NCBI GenBank assembly: GCA_016713035.1 | Contig: JADJPW010000002.1 | Span: 868,001 to 932,000 of the forward strand | Reading direction: 5' to 3' | Source of the DNA: Verrucomicrobiaceae bacterium | GTDB lineage: Bacteria > Verrucomicrobiota > Verrucomicrobiia > Verrucomicrobiales > Verrucomicrobiaceae | DNA length: 64,000 nucleotides | Part shown: positions 8,031-16,734 of the stretch, piece after piece | How the letters are laid out: the number at the start of each line of letters is the position of its first letter | How positions within the stretch are numbered: position 1 is the stretch's first letter | Notes under the pieces: model-generated | Databases searched by the model: none | What the model saw: the letters and a program-made list of their open reading frames with translations, nothing else | Told to the model about the DNA's origin: nothing | Position numbers and translations under genes: made by a program

Positions 8031-8462
8031 GCGAAAACGGACAAGTTAACAGCAGCCGATGCCTCTGTGTATCCTAGGTGTCCACGAGAAGAGGAAAAGA
8101 TTGGTATGTTTACTTGAACAGCTTGTTATAGTGTTCAATATAGCAGATCAAACCCATGACCCGTCATCCATCATCACAAATCATCACCTTTCTAGGGCAG
8201 CTTCATCAAAAATGGCTGAAAAAGAACCAAGATTTACCGATTCGTGGCTGGGGAACAGCCGAATCCAGAGAAATTCAGCTCGAATTCGATTTCCGCTCAC
8301 GTCCAGCCCGCCGATGGCATACTTCAATCACATGATTAGGTGCGGTTTTTCAAACTTGAGAGGTTTTAAAGATAGACAAAATGAGAACGGGTTGCTTTTA
8401 TATGCACAATATTCAACCAGATCTCCCCAGACTGTATGCTGACGAAGTCAACGAATCCCCAT
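8031..8462. other. 432-base upstream region of the exopolysaccharide genes
   Basis: This stretch is visibly richer in A and T than the flanking genes. It holds one short ORF (8156-8335), no clear terminator and no confident promoter. It presumably carries the promoter of the export module beginning at 8463. Confidence 0.4.
8156..8335 (+). CDS. Possible small protein, 59 residues, unknown
   Basis: An ATG at 8156 opens a 59-codon frame ending at TGA 8333-8335. The product is basic and starts MTRHPSSQIITFLGQLHQKW. The residue mix looks protein-like rather than random, but no family is recognised. It sits alone between the deaminase gene and the export module. It could be a leader-region gene, a remnant or chance. 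Confidence 0.25.
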   Translation: MTRHPSSQIITFLGQLHQKWLKKNQDLPIRGWGTAESREIQLEFDFRSRPARRWHTSIT

Positions 8463-10127
8463 ATGACGTTACGTGCCTCTAAACTCGCTGTATCCTTGAT
8501 TGTGTTCTTCGCAACTACAGCAGCTTATGCACAGTTTGGAATTTCACCTTCTCAAACCAGTTCGTATTTTGACGACTTTCGTGGACGTGCCAGTCACATG
8601 CAGCAAGCAGGTTCAGGCGTCCGTAGCGGTGATGTCGTGTATGACTACGATAGCGGGACCTACAAAGGAGCAGATGGAGAGTCTCAAATGCGTCCTGAAG
8701 ACCTCCTGCGTGAGGCCCGCTCCATCGCTCAACCTTCTGTCAATAGCGGCAGTGGAGCAGTCGCATCGCGTGCTGTCGGGGATTACACGAACTATTCTGG
8801 TCAATACACATCTTCCACCGGCTACTTTGCTCCGACATACACGTCCGATCCATTCCTCTCAGGACGCCGCAATCTCAAACTAGGGCCTGTCAATGTCGGG
8901 CTGGGCCTGTATCAAGGCTTGGAGTGGAATTCCAATATCAACCGTGCCAGCGGTAATGCCCGCCTTTCGGACTTTATATCCACGACGTTGTTCAACGTAG
9001 ATGCGAACTACAGGGTCACTAAAAACAACGTTCTCAGTCTCACCACAAGCTTTGGCTTTGACCACTACTTCAGCAACCCTCAGGCATCTCCTTATGGCGG
9101 TGGCAACATGGTGTTGAATATTCTTCCTGGTAGTACGCTGGCTTTTGATATGAAAATCGGGCCTGTCTATGTGACGCTTTATGACCGAGTCGCAGTTCGC
9201 CCTGCTGTCAGCAATGCGTTTACGCTCAATACCCAGAACATCTTTGGGGTGTTCCAAAATGACTTGGGTGCCGTCATGAACTGGGCTGTCAATTCAAAGT
9301 GGACCGCTTCCTTGAGCTTCAACAATTCCTATGCCAATTCCTTGGACGGCAGGTTTGATATTTATAATCGCATAATCAATACCATCTCTGGCAATATCAC
9401 CTACAGCCCACACGGCACATGGAGTGCAGGAATCGAAAGTAGCTATAGCAGCCTACGCTACGAGCAACCTGCTCTGAATGATGGCGATACCTTTACGTTA
9501 GGTGCCTTCTTTCGCACACAACTTGGCAGTGCAACTTACCTCAAAATGGCCGCTGGTTACCAAGGAATGCAGTTTTCGAAGCCCACAACTTTGCTTGCCC
9601 CTGCGATTGGCGACTTCAATGATTTGGACGACTACTACTTTAACTTCTCGATCACGAACCAAATCAACAACCGCTTGAGCCACACTCTGAGCTTGGGTCA
9701 TGAATCAGCTCTCAATCTGACATCTAACTTCATTACTGCCGATTACATCAATTATGGAGTATCAATAATTACATCCAAGGGTGGCCGCCTATCGCTGACA
9801 GGGTATTACGAAGACGCTACACCTTCTTCCGAGAGGAATCAGTCTTCCATCCGCCAATATGGTTTGGATGCATATTACAGCCATCAGATCACCTCGAAGG
9901 TCCGCATGGGTTTAGGTTATCACTATGGTCACTCTGCCCCACCTGATGCTTCTATCTTCCCAGGTCAAGGTTTCGATCAGCATGCCTTCAACGTGGATTT
10001 TGGGTGGGCGCTCACTCAAAAATCTTCCATCAACATGGGCTATCGGTACTTTACAACCAGAGCTGACAATTCTGGGCTCAATTTCGACCAGCATCGTGTG
10101 ATTCTTGGATATACATACAATTTCTAA
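8463..10127 (+). CDS. Outer-membrane beta-barrel protein of the exopolysaccharide module
   Basis: The protein (554 residues from the ATG at 8463, chosen because a clean signal peptide MTLRASKLAVSLIVFFATTA follows) is exported and rich in alternating aromatic/hydrophobic strands. It ends in YTYNF with a terminal Phe, as usual for proteins inserted by the BAM machinery. About 170 N-terminal residues are low-complexity and Ser/Gly/Tyr-rich; the barrel covers about residues 150-554. It precedes Wza-type and Wzc-type genes, so a role in polysaccharide export or secretion across the outer membrane is likely. The exact family was not recognised. Confidence 0.75.
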   Translation: MTLRASKLAVSLIVFFATTAAYAQFGISPSQTSSYFDDFRGRASHMQQAGSGVRSGDVVYDYDSGTYKGADGESQMRPEDLLREARSIAQPSVNSGSGAVASRAVGDYTNYSGQYTSSTGYFAPTYTSDPFLSGRRNLKLGPVNVGLGLYQGLEWNSNINRASGNARLSDFISTTLFNVDANYRVTKNNVLSLTTSFGFDHYFSNPQASPYGGGNMVLNILPGSTLAFDMKIGPVYVTLYDRVAVRPAVSNAFTLNTQNIFGVFQNDLGAVMNWAVNSKWTASLSFNNSYANSLDGRFDIYNRIINTISGNITYSPHGTWSAGIESSYSSLRYEQPALNDGDTFTLGAFFRTQLGSATYLKMAAGYQGMQFSKPTTLLAPAIGDFNDLDDYYFNFSITNQINNRLSHTLSLGHESALNLTSNFITADYINYGVSIITSKGGRLSLTGYYEDATPSSERNQSSIRQYGLDAYYSHQITSKVRMGLGYHYGHSAPPDASIFPGQGFDQHAFNVDFGWALTQKSSINMGYRYFTTRADNSGLNFDQHRVILGYTYNF

Positions 10128-10169
10128 CGCGGTTTCCGCCTAGCTGTCATAGCTCTGGCTCCACACACA

Positions 10170-10194
10170 GGGTCGGCCTTCGGCCGACCCTTTT
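10170..10194 (+). terminator. Rho-independent terminator after the barrel gene
   Basis: A perfect 9-bp GC-rich stem (10170-10178 with 10182-10190) with a 3-base loop is followed by TTTT. It sits 42 bases after the barrel gene and 34 bases before the export gene, so the downstream genes need read-through or their own promoter. Confidence 0.85.
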
Positions 10195-10227
10195 CTCTCC
10201 CCTCTCCACTTCCTCCATCGTCCCCGT

Positions 10228-10953
10228 ATGAAACGTTCCTTATTTAGTATCTGCTGTACGGCAATTCTTCTATCACTGAACGCCTTTGCCCAAGACCCAG
10301 GTTTTAGACCGCCAGAGTCAAGGCCCACGGCAGCACCGCAGGCAGCCAACAACTCTGGCGGGGCAGGTATCGTTTCAGGTGCCTCAACACTTGCGTCCAT
10401 GGATCGACTTGATGATCGCCAGCCAATTGATGCAGGCTACACGATTAGTATTCGAGTATTGGAAGACCGAAAAGACGCGGTCCAACAAAAGGTGGCCCAA
10501 ACAGGAGAGGTGCAGGTTCCTTATGTTGGCTTGGTTCGTGCCGCTGGTAAGACTTGCCGACAGTTGGCATTGGATGTGAAGCGAGAATTGGAAAAGAGCT
10601 TCTTTATAACCGCAACAGTTCTCATTTCCATTGATGCCTATCCACCAGAAGCCTTAAAAACCGGTGTTGATGAAATAGAAACTTACACCGTGTTTGGCTT
10701 TGTGTTACGCCAAGGCAAGTACGACATACCCAAGACAGAGGATGTAACCATTAGTCAGGCGATCCTTCGTGCCGGGGGCTTTGCGGCCTTTGCTGATAAA
10801 GGTCATGTAAAAGTTGTCCGTCACACGCCCAATGGAGATAAAACTATGCTCGTGGATGTGGACAGCATTATGAGCAAAGGCCAAATGCATAATGACATTT
10901 ATCTGCGGAAAAATGATGTTCTTATCATTCCGGAGAAAAAAGTGAATTTCTAA
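10228..10953 (+). CDS. Wza-type polysaccharide export protein (Poly_export plus SLBB)
   Basis: A 241-residue exported protein with a signal peptide ending in NAFAQ. The polysaccharide-export domain starts near residue 70 (DAGYTISIRV) and contains GEVQVPYVGLVRAAG. It is followed by a soluble-ligand-binding beta-grasp region with the typical FGFVLRQGKYDIP and ILRAGGFAAFADKGHV. It lacks the lipobox cysteine and C-terminal amphipathic helix of E. coli Wza and is shorter, like minimal export proteins of other phyla. It probably forms the periplasmic/outer-membrane conduit with the Wzc-type kinase downstream. Confidence 0.85.
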   Translation: MKRSLFSICCTAILLSLNAFAQDPGFRPPESRPTAAPQAANNSGGAGIVSGASTLASMDRLDDRQPIDAGYTISIRVLEDRKDAVQQKVAQTGEVQVPYVGLVRAAGKTCRQLALDVKRELEKSFFITATVLISIDAYPPEALKTGVDEIETYTVFGFVLRQGKYDIPKTEDVTISQAILRAGGFAAFADKGHVKVVRHTPNGDKTMLVDVDSIMSKGQMHNDIYLRKNDVLIIPEKKVNF

Positions 10954-11021
10954 TCATGCACCTTTAGGTGCAGGCTGACCGTCACATTTTACTTTAAAAA
11001 GCCCAAACCAAATCCCGTCTT

Positions 11022-13223
11022 ATGGAGCAAAATCTATCACTCCCCAATGCCGGTCAGATGCAGTCCAGCACCCTGAATCGCATCCACGAGGCTTCTGCAA
11101 AATTCCAGCGGTATAAAATCCTCCTGCGGCGTCGCTGGTGGTTTCTCCTTTTGACAGCCAGTATTGGAGTTTGCGTGCAGGCACTTACAATTACAGGTAA
11201 ACCGCAAGTTTTTCGTTCCCTGGCAAAGATGGTCGCTGGTGGCCGAATGGTTGCAGGGTCCGATTATAAGTGGGAAGAGCAACTCCAGGACTTCTATGGT
11301 ACCATCATCGAGACCATCGAGAGCGCAGAAATGATCCGCAAGGCACGCGAACGCGTTCACTCTCTGCACCCCGATCTTAAAGACTCAGATGTCGAAATCG
11401 TCGTTCGTCAGACCAAGGGGTCCGCTATTTTCAACATTTTAGCGACCGGATCAGAACCAAAATACACACAAATTTTCCTCAATGCACTGCTCGATGAGTT
11501 CATCGCATTTCGTCAAATTATCCGTGAGCAGGCGCAGGGTAAAGTGCTGAGTACCTTTCTCCAAGAGGTGGTTAATAAGCAGAAAACCATGGAGGAAAAA
11601 AATGAGGCGTTTAACAAATTCAGCGCGGCCAACAACATCCTCACCATTACGAATGGTAATAATGAGGCAGCTAGTTTCCTCACTGCCTTAAAGGCACAGA
11701 GAGAGGCAAAACGCACCGCCTTGGCTGAAATCGATTTGGCCATAACAAACGTAAGCGTCGCAATGCAAAACCGTGAGCGACTTGCCAATGCTGGTGCTGT
11801 CAGTGGTGCAGGAAACGCACCGGGTAAGACAACGGAAGCTAGTAATGCTGGGCAAGTGAACTCAGATCCATCATCCATGAATAATGGTCTCACCTTGACC
11901 GAGATGGATTACCTGCGCACAAAGCAACAGATCACCATTCTATCGACCCAAAAGAATTCTTTGATGGAAACTTTTAAAGAAAGTCACCCTCAAGTTGTGG
12001 ACATTAGCCAAGACATCGCGGGGCAAAGAGCTCTGCTTCTCAAATACGAAGAGCAAATTCAGGCCGAAATGACCTCTCAAAAGCAAGCCCTTGAGCGCAG
12101 TGTACAAGTTCTCGACAAGCAGATAGCTGAACGCCAGAAAGAAGCACTCGAGCTAGGTGCCAAAATGTCCGAATACGAAAAGCTCAAAAAGGAAGCCGAA
12201 ATTTCTCAGACTGCCTACCAAACGATGTTCGAGAAAGCAGAAAGCTTTCAAAATATGTTCAACACACAAAGTGACTATGTTGCCGTGCAGGAGCGTGCCA
12301 CCTCTGCTGCTGAGCACACGGAGGACTGGAAAATGCCCATCATTGTCGGTTTGATCGTGGGTTTAGGCGCTGGCATTATTATTCTCCTTCTCTTTGATCG
12401 TCTGGATGACCGCATGAACTCCTTTAGTGAATTCCAGGCACTCTTTCCCGGTGAGCAGGTGCTTGGCCAGATTCCAGAGCAGCGGCAGCGCGGTGATGTG
12501 GCACTCCTTCGCCCCAATGATGACCGCCATCTCTACGCCGAAGCATTTCGCAATATTCGTTCATCCATCCTCTTCAAAAATTGGAATGGAAGGCCGCCGA
12601 AGACCATTCTTTGCACTTCGGCTGTGCCCAATGAAGGTAAAACGACTGTTACCTCCAACTTAGCCGTTACCATGGCCCTCGCTGGTGCTCGCGTATTGCT
12701 CGCGGACTGTGACCTTCGCCGTGGTGGTGTGAGTGAGCTCTTCAAACTCCCCTCCACACCTGGCCTTAGTGAAGCCCTGCGTGGAAAACTGCATTGGCGT
12801 GACGCAGTGCAGGAAACTAGCACACGGAACCTTGACTTGCTCGCTCGTGGAGATGTCTTTGACCAGACATCCGAAATGCTCCTTTCCAAAACTGCCGAGG
12901 AGATGCTCAAGGAAATGTCGGAGGAATACGATTATGTCATCTTTGACAGCGCTCCTGTCCTCGTGGCCGATGACACCGCTTCCTTTGCGCCGAAGCTTGA
13001 TACGGTGCTTTTCGTTGTGCGTATGTCCTCCACGATGGCCCGCCTCTCTGGAAAAGCGCTCGATCTTCTCTATGAGCGCCAAGTGAACATCGGTGGCGTG
13101 ATCTTGAATCGCTCCAGCTCCAACCTCAAAGAGTACACTTACTACAACTACGCCAGCTACTACTACGCACCAGTTAAAACAACCCCGCAACCAGCCGTGG
13201 CTGCACCTGTGATCAAATCGTAA
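11022..13223 (+). CDS. Wzc-type chain-length regulator / BY-tyrosine autokinase
   Basis: A 733-residue inner-membrane protein. It has an N-terminal Wzz domain with a transmembrane helix near 39-56, a long periplasmic coiled coil (about 150-430), a second helix near 438-458, then a cytoplasmic bacterial tyrosine kinase. Walker A is PNEGKTT (about 533-539), Walker A' is VLLADCDLR and Walker B is YVIFDSAP. The tail carries a tyrosine cluster (YTYYNYASYYYAP, near 705-718), the usual autophosphorylation site. It controls polymerisation and export of a surface polysaccharide with the Wza-type protein upstream. No cognate phosphatase or glycosyltransferase is seen nearby. Confidence 0.92.
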   Translation: MEQNLSLPNAGQMQSSTLNRIHEASAKFQRYKILLRRRWWFLLLTASIGVCVQALTITGKPQVFRSLAKMVAGGRMVAGSDYKWEEQLQDFYGTIIETIESAEMIRKARERVHSLHPDLKDSDVEIVVRQTKGSAIFNILATGSEPKYTQIFLNALLDEFIAFRQIIREQAQGKVLSTFLQEVVNKQKTMEEKNEAFNKFSAANNILTITNGNNEAASFLTALKAQREAKRTALAEIDLAITNVSVAMQNRERLANAGAVSGAGNAPGKTTEASNAGQVNSDPSSMNNGLTLTEMDYLRTKQQITILSTQKNSLMETFKESHPQVVDISQDIAGQRALLLKYEEQIQAEMTSQKQALERSVQVLDKQIAERQKEALELGAKMSEYEKLKKEAEISQTAYQTMFEKAESFQNMFNTQSDYVAVQERATSAAEHTEDWKMPIIVGLIVGLGAGIIILLLFDRLDDRMNSFSEFQALFPGEQVLGQIPEQRQRGDVALLRPNDDRHLYAEAFRNIRSSILFKNWNGRPPKTILCTSAVPNEGKTTVTSNLAVTMALAGARVLLADCDLRRGGVSELFKLPSTPGLSEALRGKLHWRDAVQETSTRNLDLLARGDVFDQTSEMLLSKTAEEMLKEMSEEYDYVIFDSAPVLVADDTASFAPKLDTVLFVVRMSSTMARLSGKALDLLYERQVNIGGVILNRSSSNLKEYTYYNYASYYYAPVKTTPQPAVAAPVIKS

Positions 13224-13532
13224 GACAAAGATTTCCGGTTCTTGAAAGAAGAATTCAAACTTGAATGCCTACCGCATCGAGAATGGACATTTGTTAATCA
13301 TGGCTTCAAAAGTTGGACGGTTTTAGTTTCCACGAAACGTAGCGACGTCGGCCAGCCGTAGCTAATCAGTGTTATTGTCGTAGATATGTGGCTCTGATGG
13401 ATAAAACCAAACCCACGATCGGTTTTTTGCAGCGGGATGCCTTGGGGGTATCTTGAAAGAGTAAGGATTTCGGCTGCGAGGAGGCGGGGGATTGACCGTT
13501 GTCTTGGGCGGACTATAAGCCGACCATTCTCC
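13224..13532. other. 309-base gap before the HtrA-like pair
   Basis: No gene is supported. Near its end lies a promoter-like pair (13492-13519). A short A/T-rich inverted sequence around 13402-13428 followed by T residues might weakly terminate the kinase transcript. Confidence 0.35.
13492..13519 (+). promoter_or_regulatory. Probable sigma-70 promoter for the serine protease gene
   Basis: TTGACC (13492-13497), a 16-base spacer and TATAAG (13514-13519) match the consensus at ten of twelve positions. The protease ATG is at 13533, so the transcript would start only a few bases before the start codon. Confidence 0.5.
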
Positions 13533-14564
13533 ATGCCACTTCATCGTACGAGTTTTCGCCATCGCATTGCAGTGCAGCTCATGCTCGCATTCCTGCTTTG
13601 CCCTGTGCCGATACGTGCGGAGAGTGCTTTCGAGGTCGCTCCGGCTACGCCTGTCCACACTTTCTCCGAGCTCATTCAGGTCCAGGGGCTGGTGCAAAAA
13701 TTTCTCCCGCGTGCTCGTGAGACATTGGTGGCGGTTCAGGTAGGTCCAGGAGCTGCGCGGGACCCTGAAGGAGCTGCCGCTAGCGGTGTCATTATCAGTC
13801 CTGACGGGCTCATCCTGACCGCGGCTCATGTCGTGGATAAGCCTGGGCGCGAGCTGCGGGTGGTCCTGGCGGACGGGAGCATCGCTACCGCCACCTCTCT
13901 GGGCATGGACATGACGACCGACGCTGCCATGATCCGGCTCAATAAAAAAAGCACCAAACCCTGGCCTCATATGCTGATCTGCCGAGATGCACGGCGCACA
14001 CTTCCGGGTGAATGGTGCTTCGCTCTAGGCCATCCGGGTGGGCAGGATACACAAAGAGGCCCCGTGCTGCGTGTCGGGAAAATCATCCGCCAAACCGCTA
14101 ACAATCTACAGACTGACTGCGTGCTCATGGGCGGTGACAGTGGTGGCCCGCTATTCAATCTCCAGGGGGAAGTCATTGGCATCCACAGCCTCATTTGGGA
14201 GGAACGGGATCAGAATGTCCACATCGCTATGGCACCTTTCCTCCGCTCTTGGGATGCTATGCTCGCCTCTCAAGTCATCAAAGAATGGGATAGCGGGGCA
14301 GGTGGCTTTCTCGGTGTCGTCATTATGGATGGCTATCAGTTGGAGGTGCTGGATGTCTTTGATGGCTCACCTGCTCAAAAGGCAGACCTCCGGGCCGGGG
14401 ACCGCATCCTCAGTCTCAATGACGTGCCTATGACGCTCGAAGCCCAGTTCCGTGCGGCGATCCGTGCACTGCCATCTGGCGAAACGGTGATTCTCCAGCT
14501 CCTGCGTGATGGCCAGCGCCGCAAGGTCAATGTCGTCCTCGGTAGCAAACCCTCGGAAAGCTGA
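13533..14564 (+). CDS. HtrA/DegP-like periplasmic serine protease with PDZ domain
   Basis: A 343-residue exported protein; the ATG at 13533 gives a clear signal peptide (ending PIRAES), whereas the open frame upstream does not. The trypsin-like domain (about 55-245) has an intact triad: His99 in TAAHVV, Asp130 in TTDAAM and Ser203 in GGDSGGPL. A PDZ domain follows (about 250-340) with FLGVVIMDGY and ADLRAGDRILSLND. Such proteases degrade or refold damaged envelope proteins. The next gene, 6 bases on, is a paralogue without catalytic residues, so the two probably act together. Confidence 0.88.
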   Translation: MPLHRTSFRHRIAVQLMLAFLLCPVPIRAESAFEVAPATPVHTFSELIQVQGLVQKFLPRARETLVAVQVGPGAARDPEGAAASGVIISPDGLILTAAHVVDKPGRELRVVLADGSIATATSLGMDMTTDAAMIRLNKKSTKPWPHMLICRDARRTLPGEWCFALGHPGGQDTQRGPVLRVGKIIRQTANNLQTDCVLMGGDSGGPLFNLQGEVIGIHSLIWEERDQNVHIAMAPFLRSWDAMLASQVIKEWDSGAGGFLGVVIMDGYQLEVLDVFDGSPAQKADLRAGDRILSLNDVPMTLEAQFRAAIRALPSGETVILQLLRDGQRRKVNVVLGSKPSES

Positions 14565-14570
14565 AACTGC

Positions 14571-15695
14571 ATGAAAAATTCGGTTCACTTCCAGAGACAC
14601 GCTACACAGCCGTTCGCGGGCATCGCTCCGCTGATCATGCCGAAGCTCTTTGCGTTTATTTTTGGTGCCGCTCTCATCAAACCAGCGTCCGCTGAGCTTT
14701 CTCGGCCCACACTGGTTCCTGAGCAGCGCACCAATGGCGCGGAGACACTCCTAGCCATCGGAAAAATGGCCCCCGAGGCGCTTCATTGTGCTGCCCGCAT
14801 TGAGAGCCTACTCGGTCGAGATATTTGTGCTGCCACACTTGTTAGCGAGGATGGCTATCTTTTGACCAAGGCGAGTGATGTGCCTGATGTAGAGGCCGTG
14901 CGACTGCGTCTCTCGGACGGACGCAGTGCCAATCTCCGTGAGGTGCATCGTGACACGCGGCTCGATCTTCTTCTGGCTCATGCCGCAGGAATCACGGCGG
15001 CACGCTCTGCCACTTTTGGCCCCTCACGCACACTCAGCGTGGGCCAGTGGCTATGTGGTCAGGGTGAAGATGATAAACATGTCTCGCAGGCCCATCTGGG
15101 CGTCCTCAGTGCTGCACGCCGCCGTATCCCTGGCAATGGCGCTGCGATGGGAATCCAAATGGAGGAGTCATCTGCTGGTGCCTCCGCTCGCCCAGGAGTG
15201 CGTCTGCTAAGCATCGCCGCAGATAGCCCCGCCGAGGAGGCTGGTCTGCAAAAGGGCGACATCCTCCTGGCCATTGACGATGAGGCCGCCAGCTCTCACC
15301 GCCAGATGCATGAGCTGATCAAGGCACGCCAACCCGGCGACGTGCTCGAAGTACGCTACCTCCGTGGGAAAAGAGAGCACATCGTCCGTGTCCGACTTGC
15401 TAGTCGCACGAAAGTCATCCAAAACTGGGCTGGTGACGATTTTGCCAATGGTGGTGTCTCCCGCCGCACGGATAATTTCCCGGAAGTGATCCAGCATACG
15501 ATCCCACTCGATCCTGTGGACATGGGTGGGCCTCTGAGCACGCTCGAAGGGCGTATCATCGGCGTCCAGATCGCACGCGTCGATCGTGTCACGACCTTTG
15601 CGCTACCGATGGAGATTTTTTGGACTCAGGCCCAGCAGTGGATCCAGGCAGATCGCCACCCGCCTAGAGCGGTCAAAGTGCAGCGTGGAGAATGA
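14571..15695 (+). CDS. Inactive HtrA-like paralogue with PDZ inside the protease fold
   Basis: A 374-residue protein from ATG 14571; an alternative start at 14637 would give a compact signal peptide (MPKLFAFIFG...ASA). Segment comparison with the upstream protease: LLTKASDV replaces the TAAHV segment (catalytic His to Ser), RLDLLL keeps the Asp, and DMGGPL replaces DSGGPL (catalytic Ser to Met). A PDZ-like domain (GVRLLSIAADSPAEEAGL, about 205-290) lies before, not after, the DMGGPL segment, so it interrupts the protease-like fold. It probably binds peptides or regulates the active neighbour. The dead-enzyme call is well supported; the partnership is inference. Confidence 0.75.
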   Translation: MKNSVHFQRHATQPFAGIAPLIMPKLFAFIFGAALIKPASAELSRPTLVPEQRTNGAETLLAIGKMAPEALHCAARIESLLGRDICAATLVSEDGYLLTKASDVPDVEAVRLRLSDGRSANLREVHRDTRLDLLLAHAAGITAARSATFGPSRTLSVGQWLCGQGEDDKHVSQAHLGVLSAARRRIPGNGAAMGIQMEESSAGASARPGVRLLSIAADSPAEEAGLQKGDILLAIDDEAASSHRQMHELIKARQPGDVLEVRYLRGKREHIVRVRLASRTKVIQNWAGDDFANGGVSRRTDNFPEVIQHTIPLDPVDMGGPLSTLEGRIIGVQIARVDRVTTFALPMEIFWTQAQQWIQADRHPPRAVKVQRGE

Positions 15696-15738
15696 AAGGA
15701 GCGCCTTTTCTGTCGATTCCAAGGCTCGCAGAGCGGGC

Positions 15739-16608
15739 CTATTCGATCTGGATCGGTAGGGTGATGGTGGCCGGGGCACCGCTAGTGGGGGCCTCCCAGC
15801 GCAGGACTTCGATCCCTGGTTTATTTGGAGCGGCGGCATCGAGCTTGTAGATGCGGAGCTGCACGGAGGGCTTCTGCCCTTCTGCTGGTGCAGCGGGTTT
15901 CAGCCGCAGTGTGACCTCATTTTTGCCCCGCACGAGGCCACCCATGATGAGTTGTTGATCGAGTGCATGCTCCACTGGCGGATAGTCGATGCCATTCATG
16001 TTCAGCGTGGTCTCGTAGCCAAAGGATTGGAGCTTAAATCCGGCTTTAAAGTCAGGTACACGGCATAGTGGCGGTGTGGGTGGGAAACTGCCTGGTGGAG
16101 TGAATTCCGGCGCATTCAGGAATTCGGGCTTTTGGCCGCTTTCGAGCGCTTTGAGCTCCGTAGGGGCATTTTCCAGGCTGGTGACGCGATTGGAGTCGAA
16201 CTTCCAAACACCGCCTTCGAGGCCGAATTTCAGTTTGATGAGTACGGCACCGTTTTTGCCAGATTTTTCCTCTACATCGGCGACACCAAAATAGACCAGG
16301 TGGGCTGTGGTGCCCCCAGCTTCAGCTTCGAGCATTTTCATGTCTGCGAGATCAGGTGGCTCGATCGCGCCGGTGAAGACGGCTTCTGGAAAGGCCTTCC
16401 GGCTACTGACGATCTCATTGCGGGTGACGACTTGGCGGTAGTTGGTGATCGCACTTGCCCAGGCCTGGGCATCCTTACGGATCATGGCACTGCGCCATGC
16501 ATTGTAGGCATCCGCCAGTGTGGTGGCCAGCGCCGTGCTAGAGCGCTGTGCAGCAGCTTGGGTGACGAGGGCGAGCCCACAGAGGAGAAAAAGAAGTCGT
16601 TTCAACAT
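15739..16608 (-). CDS. Exported protein of unknown function
   Basis: The ATG at 16608 gives a clear signal peptide (MLKRLLFLLCGLALVTQAAA) and a 289-residue product; the frame is open further upstream. Residues 20-145 look like a small helix-strand domain with similarity in rhythm to SnoaL/DUF4440 folds (DAYNAWRSAMIRKDAQAW). The second half is beta-rich and ends in ATITLPIQIE. No catalytic motif is seen. It is convergent with the dead protease gene and 126 bases from queA. Confidence 0.65.
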   Translation of the reverse strand: MLKRLLFLLCGLALVTQAAAQRSSTALATTLADAYNAWRSAMIRKDAQAWASAITNYRQVVTRNEIVSSRKAFPEAVFTGAIEPPDLADMKMLEAEAGGTTAHLVYFGVADVEEKSGKNGAVLIKLKFGLEGGVWKFDSNRVTSLENAPTELKALESGQKPEFLNAPEFTPPGSFPPTPPLCRVPDFKAGFKLQSFGYETTLNMNGIDYPPVEHALDQQLIMGGLVRGKNEVTLRLKPAAPAEGQKPSVQLRIYKLDAAAPNKPGIEVLRWEAPTSGAPATITLPIQIE

Positions 16609-16734
16609 GAGGAGGCCATCATGCGCGGGTTTTGGAGAACTCAACGACAGGTTCACCCCACGGACGAAGAACCTGCTCACCTCCGTGTGTGGGTAGAGGC
16701 TCTGTTTTTTACGGATCGAGCTGATGTTTCCTAC

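Noticed and set aside
8059..8442. 127-codon open frame before the export module
   Set aside because: Residue composition is unlike a real protein and it overlaps the more plausible 59-codon frame.
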